Of a DNA stretch of 5,211 nucleotides, positions 1 to 5,211 are shown piece by piece (within the stretch, counting starts at the first letter, position 1; each line of letters starts with the position of its first letter). The notes under the pieces were generated by a model. That model ran no database searches and was not told the origin of the DNA. It saw nothing but the letters and a program-made list of their open reading frames with translations. Location: positions 1 to 5,211 of the forward strand of contig JALOSH010000348.1 of NCBI GenBank assembly GCA_025458545.1. Reading direction: 5' to 3'. The position numbers and the translations under genes were made by a program. Source of the stretch: Hydrogenophaga sp. GTDB taxonomy: Bacteria; Pseudomonadota; Gammaproteobacteria; Burkholderiales; Burkholderiaceae.

Positions 1-1
1 C

Positions 2-673
2 ATGGCCGACGCCACCGCGGCGAAGATCGTGCCCGGGCTGGTCGACATCCTGCAAAACGAAGCGCCCGGCGCCAACCTGCGGGTGCTGCCACTGACCACC
101 CGCGATCCGCGCGAGCTGCTCGAATCGGGCAACGCCGAACTGGCGATTGGCCACTTTCCCGGCGTGCTGGCCGAACTCAGCGCCAGCCACCTGCAGGAAC
201 ACACGCCGCGCTTCCTGCACCAGCGTCTGTACGACGGCGAATACGTGGTGGTGATGCGGCGCGGCCATCCGCTCGCTGGGCGGCCGCTGGACCTGGACAC
301 CTTTTGCGCCGCCCGGCACCTGCTGGTGAGCTTTTCCGGACGCCCGTTTGGTTTTGTGGACGAGGCACTGGCCGCGCGCTCGCGGCAGCGCCGCGTCGTG
401 CTGACGGTGAACCAGTTCTTCACCGCCGGGCGCGTGGTCGCCATCACCGATTTGCTGACCGTGCTGCCGCGCCACTTTGTCGAAGCCACCGGCATCGAAC
501 AAGAGCTGGTGCTGTGCGAACTGCCCTTACCGGTGCCCGCGGTGCACGTGGATGCCCTGTGGCACCGGCAAGCCGCTCACCACAGCGCCCACCGCTGGCT
601 GCGCCAGGCGGTGGAGCGGGCATCGGCGCGCGGGTTTGAAAGCCCGGCCACGGGGCCGCAAGGCCAAGCCTGA
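2..673 (+). CDS. LysR-type transcriptional regulator, C-terminal effector-binding part (5' end outside window)
   Basis: Partial gene. The visible 223 residues correspond to the periplasmic-binding-protein-like effector domain of a LysR-type regulator. LysR proteins are usually about 300 residues, so the N-terminal winged helix-turn-helix (roughly 80-90 residues) should lie upstream; the ATG at position 2 is an internal methionine, not a credible start. Seen in the sequence: an opening segment ending in the ELAIG pattern (residues about 46-50) typical of the first lobe of this fold, a YVVVMRRGHPLA segment (about 80-91), and near the end the pattern ALWHRQ..HHSAHRWLR, which resembles NodD/NahR/DntR-like members. 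The frame ends at TGA 671-673, 24 bases before the phosphoesterase gene on the same strand. The effector and target genes cannot be told from this fragment. LysR identity is fairly sure; the subfamily is a guess from remembered motif style. Confidence 0.88.
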   Translation: MADATAAKIVPGLVDILQNEAPGANLRVLPLTTRDPRELLESGNAELAIGHFPGVLAELSASHLQEHTPRFLHQRLYDGEYVVVMRRGHPLAGRPLDLDTFCAARHLLVSFSGRPFGFVDEALAARSRQRRVVLTVNQFFTAGRVVAITDLLTVLPRHFVEATGIEQELVLCELPLPVPAVHVDALWHRQAAHHSAHRWLRQAVERASARGFESPATGPQGQA

Positions 674-685
674 CGCGGCCTGTCC

Positions 686-691
686 GACAAT
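686..691 (+). promoter_or_regulatory. Possible -10 element of the phosphoesterase gene (leaderless candidate)
   Basis: GACAAT matches the sigma-70 -10 consensus at four of six positions, and its last base is six bases before the ATG. Transcription from it would begin at or very near the start codon, which would agree with the lack of a ribosome binding site. No good -35 hexamer is visible at the right distance, so this is weak. Confidence 0.3.
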
Positions 692-697
692 GCGGCC

Positions 698-1528
698 ATG
701 AAGATACAGCTGCTGAGCGACCTGCACCTGGAAGCCGATCCTGGCTTCGTCGCCACACCCGCGCCCGGTGCCGATCTGCTGGTGCTGGCCGGCGACATCG
801 GCTCCTACCAGCGGCGCAAAGACGGCAGCGCGATGGACGAGCCCGACTGGGGCCTGCAACGCTTCTCGCCTCTGCCCGGTTTCGCCGGCTGGCCGGTGCC
901 GGTGATGTTTGTGCCCGGCAACCACGAATACGACGCGCTCGATGTCGACAGCGCGCACCACGACCTGCGCACCACCTGCGACCGCCTCGGCATCCGGTGG
1001 CTGGAGCGCGAGACCGCGGTGGTGCAAGGCGTGCGCTTCGTGGGAACCACCTTGTGGAGCGACTATGACGGTCTGGCGGCACCTGGCAGCCCGCTCACCG
1101 AGCGCCTGCGCGCGCGCCACAAGGCGTTCCGGGCCGCCAATTTCTACCTGAGCAAGATGGCGGGGCAACGGGGCGGTCGCCTGTTCGACGCCGAGGCGAT
1201 GCGAGGCCTGGCGCTGGAATGTCAGGCCTGGCTGCGAAAAGCGCTTGCCACCGAGCACCAGGGGCCTACGGTGGTGGTGACCCACTTCGCGCCCACGCTG
1301 CACAGCGCCGACCCGCGCTATGGCCTGAGCCCGGGCACGGCTGGGTTCTGCAACGCACTCGACGACCTGCTCCCCCTGGCCGACCTCTGGCTGCACGGGC
1401 ATTTGCACTGCCCGACCGATGCGCAGGTGGGACGCTGCCGCATCGTGGCCAATCCACTGGGTTATGCCAGCAAGGAAGAACAATCGATGTTCAAGCCCAC
1501 CCTGGTCATCGAGGTGGCCAACCGCTGA
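698..1528 (+). CDS. Calcineurin-like metallophosphoesterase
   Basis: Complete 276-residue protein, probably a cytoplasmic dinuclear-metal phosphoesterase; no signal peptide or membrane segment is visible. All hallmark motifs appear in order: D8-x-H10 in SDLHLE at the extreme N-terminus, G32-D33, G74-N75-H76-E77, H196 in VTHFAP, and H235-x-H237 in HGHLH. These are the known metal ligands and catalytic histidine of the superfamily, so the enzyme should be active. The substrate (nucleotide, phosphodiester or protein phosphate) cannot be read from the sequence. The ATG at 698 is preferred because the first metal motif starts only seven residues later, as is usual in the family. No Shine-Dalgarno sequence is evident before it; a GACAAT hexamer at 686-691 could be a -10 element giving a leaderless message. 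The gene follows the LysR fragment by 24 bases, and the stress-protein gene follows 56 bases later. Confidence 0.93.
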   Translation: MKIQLLSDLHLEADPGFVATPAPGADLLVLAGDIGSYQRRKDGSAMDEPDWGLQRFSPLPGFAGWPVPVMFVPGNHEYDALDVDSAHHDLRTTCDRLGIRWLERETAVVQGVRFVGTTLWSDYDGLAAPGSPLTERLRARHKAFRAANFYLSKMAGQRGGRLFDAEAMRGLALECQAWLRKALATEHQGPTVVVTHFAPTLHSADPRYGLSPGTAGFCNALDDLLPLADLWLHGHLHCPTDAQVGRCRIVANPLGYASKEEQSMFKPTLVIEVANR

Positions 1529-1549
1529 AGCCGCAAAGCAGGCTGGGCG

Positions 1550-1584
1550 TACACTGGGTTTTTGAACCCACCTGGAGATGCAAC
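1550..1584 (+). promoter_or_regulatory. Putative -10 element, leader hairpin and ribosome binding site of the stress-protein gene
   Basis: TACACT at 1550-1555 is a plausible -10 hexamer (four of six to consensus) at a suitable distance from the gene; no convincing -35 is present. It is followed by a small inverted repeat, TGGGTT at 1555-1560 pairing with AACCCA at 1565-1570 around a four-base loop. GGAG at 1574-1577, seven bases before the ATG, is the ribosome binding site and decides the start at 1585. The hairpin ends only three bases before the GGAG and might influence its access. Confidence 0.4.
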
Positions 1585-2007
1585 ATGAAGATTTTGCTGG
1601 CCGTTGACGGCAGTCCGTTCACCAAAAAAATGCTGGCCTACCTGACCACCCACGACGAGGTGTTCAGTGCCAAGCATTCGTTCACCCTCTTCACCGTTCA
1701 GGCACCGCTGCCTCCGCGGGCGCGTGCCGCTGTCGGCGCCGACGTGGCCAACGGCTACTACGCCGATGAGGCCGAAAAAATCACCTCGCCGGTGGTGAAG
1801 TTCCTCAAGCGCCACGGCATCGAGCCCAACGTGCTGCACAAGGTCGGCAGAGCGGGCGAGCAGATCGCCAAGGCCGCCAGCGCAGGCAAGTTCGACCTGG
1901 TCATGATGGGCTCACACGGCCACAACGCACTGGGCAACCTGGTCATGGGCTCGGTGGCCACCCAGGTGCTCGCGCAGTGCGATGTGCCTGTGATCCTGAT
2001 CAGGTAG
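1585..2007 (+). CDS. Universal stress protein, UspA family, ATP-binding type
   Basis: Complete 140-residue single-domain protein, the normal size for the family and predicted to be cytoplasmic. The N-terminus MKILLAVDGSP is the classical first strand and loop of the fold. The C-terminal part carries the nucleotide-binding signature G-2x-G-9x-G-S: G109, G112 and G122-S123 in the segment starting MMGSHG. This places it in the ATP-binding (MJ0577-like) group of Usp proteins. Such proteins are generally induced by starvation, oxidative or other stress and act by poorly defined routes. The start at 1585 has a GGAG ribosome binding site; a longer open frame upstream, overlapping the phosphoesterase gene, lacks family similarity. 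Nothing is missing or odd. The gene is on the same strand as the phosphoesterase, probably with its own promoter, and converges on the TetR gene across a large inverted repeat. Confidence 0.95.
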   Translation: MKILLAVDGSPFTKKMLAYLTTHDEVFSAKHSFTLFTVQAPLPPRARAAVGADVANGYYADEAEKITSPVVKFLKRHGIEPNVLHKVGRAGEQIAKAASAGKFDLVMMGSHGHNALGNLVMGSVATQVLAQCDVPVILIR

Positions 2008-2020
2008 ATCACTCCCCCCG

Positions 2021-2034
2021 CGCCGCCTGCGGCG
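2021..2034 (+). terminator. GC-rich hairpin just downstream of the stress-protein gene, possible terminator
   Basis: CGCCGC at 2021-2026 is followed by CT and then GCGGCG at 2029-2034, giving a strong short stem beginning 13 bases after the stop codon. There is no following T-run, so it is not a canonical intrinsic terminator; it may stabilise the 3' end or help termination together with the larger structure beside it. Confidence 0.4.
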
Positions 2035-2035
2035 T

Positions 2036-2185
2036 CACCCCCCAGGGGGCGGCACTGGCGGCCCGGCAAAGCCGGTTCCGCGGTGCCCTGGTGCCAGCTC
2101 CCCCTTCGGCGTGACGTGCCTTTACCCAGGATGCGGTGGAACCGGCTTTGCCGGGCCACTCGCATCGCCCCCTGGGCGGGGGGTG
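2036..2185. repeat. Large nested inverted repeat (about 150 bp) between convergent genes
   Basis: This accounts for most of the gene-free stretch 2008-2189. The inner arms are a perfect 20-bp match: 2060-2079 (starts GGCCCGGC, ends CGGTTCC) and its reverse complement at 2138-2157. They are separated by 58 bases. The outer arms also pair: 2036-2051 (CACCCCCC then AGGGGGCG) matches the complement of 2166-2185, which has the same two eight-base blocks plus four extra bases between them. The whole unit is roughly symmetric and encodes no plausible protein. It lies exactly between the 3' ends of the stress-protein gene and the TetR gene, so bidirectional termination is one likely role. The form also fits a palindromic interspersed repeat or small non-autonomous mobile element of the kind common between genes in Comamonadaceae (from memory, not checked). 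No target-site duplication was recognised. Confidence 0.8.
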
Positions 2186-2189
2186 TTAA

Positions 2190-2828
2190 CTACCGTGTCC
2201 TCAGACCGTCGAAGCAGGTGCTGAGCACCAGGTCGATGATTTGTTCGTCGGTGTACAGGCCCGAACTTTTCAGGAATCCCAACACCGGGTCACAGGCCCG
2301 CGCATAGAGGGTGTAGAGCACGGCGATCGGTGGCAGCGCCGGGTTGAGACTGCCGTTGGCCTGGGCAGCACTGATCCAGCCACCCAGACGATCGCTCACG
2401 TCCATGAGCCCGTCCACATAGGCCTTGTTGGTGGTGAGGGTGGCCCGCAAGCTGGAGTTCTCGCTCGGCAATGACGGCATCTCGCCCGCCAACTGCACCT
2501 CCATGGTCCAGCGTGCCACGGCGCGCAGCAACTCCAGCGGCGGATGGCCGGTGTCCAAGGTGTCCAGGAATGCTCGCGCGCGGTCCATCACCCGCACCAT
2601 GGCCGCAGCAGCCAAGTCTTCCTTGCTGGGGAAGTGCTTGTACAGGCTGGCCTTTGCAATGCCCACCTCGGCCGCGACTTCGTCCACCGTCATCGCCTCA
2701 AACCCTTTTTCCGCCAACAGGCGGTTGACCGTCGCCACGATCGCGTCTTCGCGGGCGATGTGCATTTGCTGGCGAAAGCTCAGCTTGGCGGGCGGTTCGG
2801 GAAATGTTTTGAGGCTGGCGTCGGACAT
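2190..2828 (-). CDS. TetR/AcrR-family transcriptional repressor
   Basis: Complete 212-residue protein. Residues about 27-72 form the TetR DNA-binding domain: a first helix ending LLAEKGFEAMTVDEVA, then VGIAKASLYKHFPSKEDL, the typical recognition helix (about 57-63) followed by the conserved Y-x-H-F and K-E-x-L pattern. The remaining 140 residues are the helical ligand-binding and dimerisation domain, whose ligand cannot be predicted. I chose the ATG at 2828 because an AAAGGG ribosome binding site lies about five bases upstream (2833-2838, minus strand). A start at 2912 would add 28 basic residues atypical for the family and would run through a palindrome. The gene is divergent from the FAS1 gene at 3101 and converges on the stress-protein gene. 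TetR repressors usually regulate themselves and a divergent neighbour, so control of the fasciclin genes is a reasonable inference. Confidence 0.93.
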   Translation of the reverse strand: MSDASLKTFPEPPAKLSFRQQMHIAREDAIVATVNRLLAEKGFEAMTVDEVAAEVGIAKASLYKHFPSKEDLAAAAMVRVMDRARAFLDTLDTGHPPLELLRAVARWTMEVQLAGEMPSLPSENSSLRATLTTNKAYVDGLMDVSDRLGGWISAAQANGSLNPALPPIAVLYTLYARACDPVLGFLKSSGLYTDEQIIDLVLSTCFDGLRTR

Positions 2829-2862
2829 AAGAACCCTTTTATACAGAGACCATTCTGCCCGA

Positions 2863-2882
2863 TATCGACGACCTCGTCGATA
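2863..2882. promoter_or_regulatory. 20-bp palindrome, candidate operator for the TetR repressor
   Basis: TATCGACGA at 2863-2871 is repeated perfectly in inverted form as TCGTCGATA at 2874-2882, around a two-base CC centre. The size and symmetry fit known TetR-type operators. It lies 35 bases upstream of the repressor's start codon, inside the region shared with the divergent FAS1 gene. Two CGATAA copies (2878-2883 and 2890-2895) overlap or adjoin its right arm. Binding by this TetR protein is inference from position and symmetry. Confidence 0.55.
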
Positions 2883-2907
2883 ACCCCACCGATAAGTTGT
2901 GTTACAT

Positions 2908-2917
2908 ACCAATCAGT
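2908..2917. promoter_or_regulatory. Weak secondary dyad, possible second operator site
   Basis: ACCAATCAGT has the partly symmetric form AC-nn-AT-nn-GT, reminiscent of half-sites seen for some TetR regulators. The symmetry does not extend outward, so it is a much weaker candidate than the palindrome at 2863-2882. Confidence 0.2.
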
Positions 2918-2942
2918 CACTTTTTGTCCTGCACAGATTACC

Positions 2943-3094
2943 ATGCACCTCGCCGGCTGAATTCGTCGGGTGTTGGGCCTCTTGCCCAGCACCTGGCGAG
3001 GCTGTTGGTTCGAAGACCGGTCCGGTTTCAAACTGGTGCCTGGCAACAGGTCCTCACCGTCGGTCCGTCTCACCCTCCCTCAACCTCCCTGGAG
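2943..3094 (+). promoter_or_regulatory. Upstream region and leader of the FAS1 genes with competing hairpins
   Basis: This is the FAS1-proximal part of the 272-base divergent region. No confident -35/-10 pair was found; TTGGTT at 3005-3010 with TCAAAC at 3028-3033 is the least bad spacing match. CCTCGCC at 2948-2954 can pair with GGCGAGG at 2995-3001, while GCCTC plus GCC at 2977-2986 can pair with the same stretch (2995-3002); the two stems exclude each other. Further small symmetries are GACCGGTC at 3015-3022 and a CCTG-GCAA-CAGG tetraloop stem at 3039-3050. The ribosome binding site GGAG at 3091-3094 sits six bases before the ATG. A five-codon reading frame at 2943-2960 has no ribosome binding site and is probably meaningless. 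Confidence 0.3.
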
Positions 3095-3100
3095 TTCAAC

Positions 3101-3556
3101 ATGAAAAAAACCCTCATCGCTTCCCTGATCGCGTTCGGCGCCCTGACCTCGGCACATGCCAAAGACATCGTCGACACCGCCGTGGCGGCCGGCTCCTTCA
3201 AGACCTTGGCCACCGCGCTGCAGGCCGCTGGTCTGGTCGACACGCTCAAGGGCAAGGGCCCGTTCACCGTGTTTGCACCGACCGATGAAGCCTTCGCCAA
3301 AGTGCCCAAGGCCGATCTGGACGCCCTGCTGAAAGACAAAGCCAAGCTCACCGCCGTGTTGACCTACCACGTGGTGCCGGGCAAGGTGATGGCCAAAGAC
3401 GTCAAAGCCGGCAAGGTGAAAACCGTGCAAGGCAGCGAACTGACGGTGAGCACCACCGGTGGCGTGAAGGTGGACTCGGCCAACGTGGTGAAGACCGACA
3501 TCGTGGCCGACAACGGTGTCATCCACGTCATCGACTCGGTGATCATGCCGAAGTAA
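3101..3556 (+). CDS. Small exported fasciclin (FAS1) domain protein
   Basis: Complete 151-residue protein. Residues 1-20 are a classical Sec signal peptide: two lysines, a hydrophobic core and an A-H-A site, with predicted cleavage before K21. The rest, about 130 residues, is exactly one FAS1 domain. It has the first conserved box [13 protein letters not shown], the central TYHVVPG with the family's Tyr-His pair, and the last box [16 protein letters not shown]1 domains mediate adhesion or protein-protein contact; bacterial single-domain members resemble mycobacterial MPT70/MPB70 and are secreted or periplasmic. The ATG at 3101 is supported by GGAG six bases upstream and by the signal peptide; an upstream in-frame extension lacks both. 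A four-domain FAS1 lipoprotein gene follows 33 bases later, so the two are likely co-transcribed. Divergent TetR control is possible. The function in this organism is unknown. Confidence 0.95.
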   Translation: MKKTLIASLIAFGALTSAHAKDIVDTAVAAGSFKTLATALQAAGLVDTLKGKGPFTVFAPTDEAFAKVPKADLDALLKDKAKLTAVLTYHVVPGKVMAKDVKAGKVKTVQGSELTVSTTGGVKVDSANVVKTDIVADNGVIHVIDSVIMPK

Positions 3557-3589
3557 GCGGCCCCTCTGGCAACCCCCCAGGAGACAACC

Positions 3590-5211
3590 ATGACGCGATG
3601 GATGCATTGGGTGGCCGCACTGGCCACCACCAGCCTGCTGGCGGCATGCGGGGGTGGCGACAACGACGCCACCCCCGCCGGATCTCTCACCTTGGCCCAG
3701 GCCTTGAGCGAGGAGCCGAGCACCAGCGAATTCATGAAACTGGTCCAGGCCAGCGGCATGGCCGAGCAGTTGCGGAGCGATCCGTCGCTGACGGTACTGG
3801 CACCCAGCAACGAAGCGCTGATGGACATGGACGTCGAACTGGGGGCGTTGAAGAAACCCGAAAACCAGGCCGAGCTGCGCGAGTTCGTGGCTTCGCACAT
3901 CGTGCCCCAGCGCATGATGGTGGAAGACATGAAAGTCGGCCAGCAAGCGACGCTGTCGGGCAAGATGCTTGAGGTGGCGCCGGACGCCAGCGGCTCGGGC
4001 GCCCGTTTCACTGCCAACGGTGTGGCACTGGCCTCACCCGGCCAACTGGCGAGCAACGGCGTGTTCTACGTCGTGCGCCTGCCCCTGTGGCGCCCTTCGG
4101 CGCTGCTCTATCTCAAGTTGCTGCCCGATTTCAGCATCCTCAACCAGGCGGTGAAGGCCGCCGGACTGGAAAGCGCACTGAACGGCAGCCGCCCCTTCAC
4201 CCTGCTGGCACCCACCAACGCAGCCTTCGCCAGCCTGCTCACCGAGTTGGGCCTGACCGCCCAGCAACTGCTGGCCAACCGGACGCTGCTGACCGAAGTG
4301 CTGACCTATCACGTGGTGCCGTCACAGGTCCAGGCTGCTCAGATCCGCGACGGCGGCACCGCCGTCACGGTGCAAGGCCAGGCGCTCACGTTCGATGTCG
4401 AGCGCCGCGACGGTCCGGACATCCGTGCCATCGACGCGCAGGGCCGCACCGCCGGTGTGATCCGACCCAATCTGTTCGCCCGCAACGGCGTGCTGCATGT
4501 GGTCGACCGGGTGGTGCTGCCGCAGTCGCGCAACCTGGTGCAGATCGCGCAAAGCCTGCCCGACTTCAGCATCCTGGTGAATGCTGTGGTGGCCGCCGGT
4601 CTGGTGGACACGCTCAGCGGTCCCGGCCCGTTCACCGTGTTCGCGCCCACCAACGCAGCGTTTGCCGCGCTGCTGGCCGAACTCAACGTCACCGCCGACC
4701 AGCTGCTGGCCAATACCGACTTGCTCACCCGCGTGCTGACCTACCATGTGCTGCCCGGTCGCGTGCTGGCCGCCGACATCACCGAAGGCGCCACTCCCAC
4801 CACGGTGCAAGGCGGCAGCTTCACGCTCAGCCTGCGTGGCGGCCCTTCCATCACCGACGCGCGTGGCCGCCAAGCCAACATCGTGGCCACCAACGTGCAA
4901 GCGGCCAACGGCGTGATCCACGTCATCGACCGCGTGATCCTGCCGCCGGTCGACACGCCACCGCCCCCGCCACCCAACATCGTCCAGGTCGCCCAGAGCC
5001 TGCCGGACTTCAGCATCCTGGTGGAAGCGGTGGTCGCGGCCGGCTTGGCCGACACGCTGAGCGCGCCGGGTCCGTTCACCGTGTTTGCGCCCACCAACAC
5101 CGCCTTTGCCGCGCTGCTGCAAGAGCTGGGCGTCACCAAAGAACAGCTGCTGGCCAACCGGCCGCTGCTGACCGCGGTGCTGACCTACCACGTGCTCCCC
5201 GGGCGCGTGCT
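3590..5211 (+). CDS. Multi-domain fasciclin (FAS1) lipoprotein, at least four tandem domains (3' end outside window)
   Basis: The reading frame is open from ATG 3590 to the window edge: 540 full codons, no stop. AGGAG at 3579-3583, six bases before the ATG, supports the start. Residues 1-20 are a lipoprotein signal with lipobox L17-A18-A19-C20, so a lipid-anchored protein is predicted; glycine rather than aspartate at +2 favours the outer membrane. Four FAS1 domains follow: domain 1 about residues 30-169, domain 2 about 170-312, domain 3 about 315-453, and domain 4 from 463, cut off after its Tyr-His motif. Domains 2-4 have the first box (F203, F348 and F496 in PFT..APTN) and the Tyr-His pair (Y240-H241, Y385-H386, Y533-H534). 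Domain 1 is divergent: DPSLTVLAPSNEAL is present, but the Tyr-His position reads S-H and the last box reads NGVFYVVRLPL. A six-proline linker (457-462) separates domains 3 and 4. The likely role is adhesion or cell-surface/matrix contact, inferred from the family. Confidence 0.93.
   Translation, partial: MTRWMHWVAALATTSLLAACGGGDNDATPAGSLTLAQALSEEPSTSEFMKLVQASGMAEQLRSDPSLTVLAPSNEALMDMDVELGALKKPENQAELREFVASHIVPQRMMVEDMKVGQQATLSGKMLEVAPDASGSGARFTANGVALASPGQLASNGVFYVVRLPLWRPSALLYLKLLPDFSILNQAVKAAGLESALNGSRPFTLLAPTNAAFASLLTELGLTAQQLLANRTLLTEVLTYHVVPSQVQAAQIRDGGTAVTVQGQALTFDVERRDGPDIRAIDAQGRTAGVIRPNLFARNGVLHVVDRVVLPQSRNLVQIAQSLPDFSILVNAVVAAGLVDTLSGPGPFTVFAPTNAAFAALLAELNVTADQLLANTDLLTRVLTYHVLPGRVLAADITEGATPTTVQGGSFTLSLRGGPSITDARGRQANIVATNVQAANGVIHVIDRVILPPVDTPPPPPPNIVQVAQSLPDFSILVEAVVAAGLADTLSAPGPFTVFAPTNTAFAALLQELGVTKEQLLANRPLLTAVLTYHVLPGRV
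4097..5211 (+). repeat. Tandem FAS1 domain repeats within the lipoprotein gene
   Basis: The motif LPDFSIL recurs at 4121, 4556 and 5000, giving periods of 435 and 444 bases (145 and 148 codons). By hand alignment, domains 3 and 4 share 66 of their first 79 residues (counting the final CT as leucine). Many synonymous third positions differ, so the amplification looks old and maintained by selection rather than freshly duplicated. Domain 2 is more distant but has the same architecture, including an extra segment of about 10-15 residues before its last box. More copies could lie beyond the window edge. Confidence 0.85.

Noticed and set aside
527..1483. Long open frame on the minus strand (318 codons) across the phosphoesterase gene
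   Set aside because: It lies opposite well-supported LysR and phosphoesterase genes, is of low-complexity composition (rich in A, R, G, H, Q) and has no recognisable domain; such antisense frames are common in GC-rich DNA.
1219..2007. Upstream-extended version of the stress-protein gene (262 codons)
   Set aside because: The extension overlaps the phosphoesterase coding region in another frame, and the UspA fold begins exactly at the ATG at 1585, which has its own ribosome binding site.
2008..2189. A small gene, tRNA or CRISPR-like array between the stress-protein and TetR genes
   Set aside because: The region has one inverted repeat rather than regularly spaced direct repeats, no tRNA-like cloverleaf, and only short frames without ribosome binding sites.
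2897..3556. Upstream-extended version of the small FAS1 gene (219 codons)
   Set aside because: The signal peptide and GGAG site mark 3101 as the start; the extension covers the palindrome-rich regulatory region and has no protein-like features.
3080..3946. Minus-strand open frame of 288 codons rich in histidine and glycine
   Set aside because: It is an antisense shadow of the two FAS1 genes; the His/Gly content follows from the opposite strand's Val/Asp/Thr codons.
4322..5191. Long open frame on the minus strand (289 codons) opposite the FAS1 lipoprotein
   Set aside because: It is the mirror of the repeated FAS1 coding sequence, which explains its own repetitive look (VGQH, GQQ, VGG). The plus-strand frame has a lipobox, ribosome binding site and conserved domains; this one has nothing comparable.
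4532..5211. Recent duplication or gene conversion between FAS1 domains 3 and 4
   Set aside because: The proteins are very similar, but many codons differ at synonymous third positions, which points to an old duplication kept by selection.

Overview
The window is GC-rich, tightly packed bacterial DNA. Gene content, codon use and the style of the intergenic repeat suggest a betaproteobacterium of the order Burkholderiales, perhaps Comamonadaceae (Hydrogenophaga/Acidovorax-like). That placement is my inference from pattern recognition, not a database match.

Layout. Positions 1-673 (+) hold the effector-binding half of a LysR-type regulator whose DNA-binding half lies upstream of the window. Positions 698-1528 (+) encode a calcineurin-like metallophosphoesterase with all its metal-binding motifs. 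Positions 1585-2007 (+) encode a single-domain universal stress protein with an intact ATP-binding motif. Positions 2008-2189 have no gene and are filled by a large nested inverted repeat between two convergent genes. Positions 2190-2828 (-) encode a TetR/AcrR-type repressor. Positions 2829-3100 are a 272-base divergent regulatory region with a 20-bp palindrome (9-bp perfect arms) and several leader hairpins. Positions 3101-3556 (+) encode a small exported single-domain fasciclin (FAS1) protein. Positions 3590-5211 (+) encode a lipoprotein with at least four tandem FAS1 domains. That frame has no stop codon and runs off the right edge of the window.

How the parts may work together. The two fasciclin genes are 33 bases apart, each has a good ribosome binding site, and they probably form one transcription unit. 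One product is predicted to be soluble in the periplasm or secreted; the other is predicted to be lipid-anchored. Both carry a domain known for adhesion and surface interactions. The divergent TetR gene and the palindrome in the shared upstream region suggest that this repressor controls itself and possibly the fasciclin unit. The LysR, phosphoesterase and stress-protein genes look like ordinary unrelated neighbours. The most interesting part is the right half: a possible TetR-controlled FAS1 surface module with a divergent first domain and a multi-domain array whose full length is not visible.
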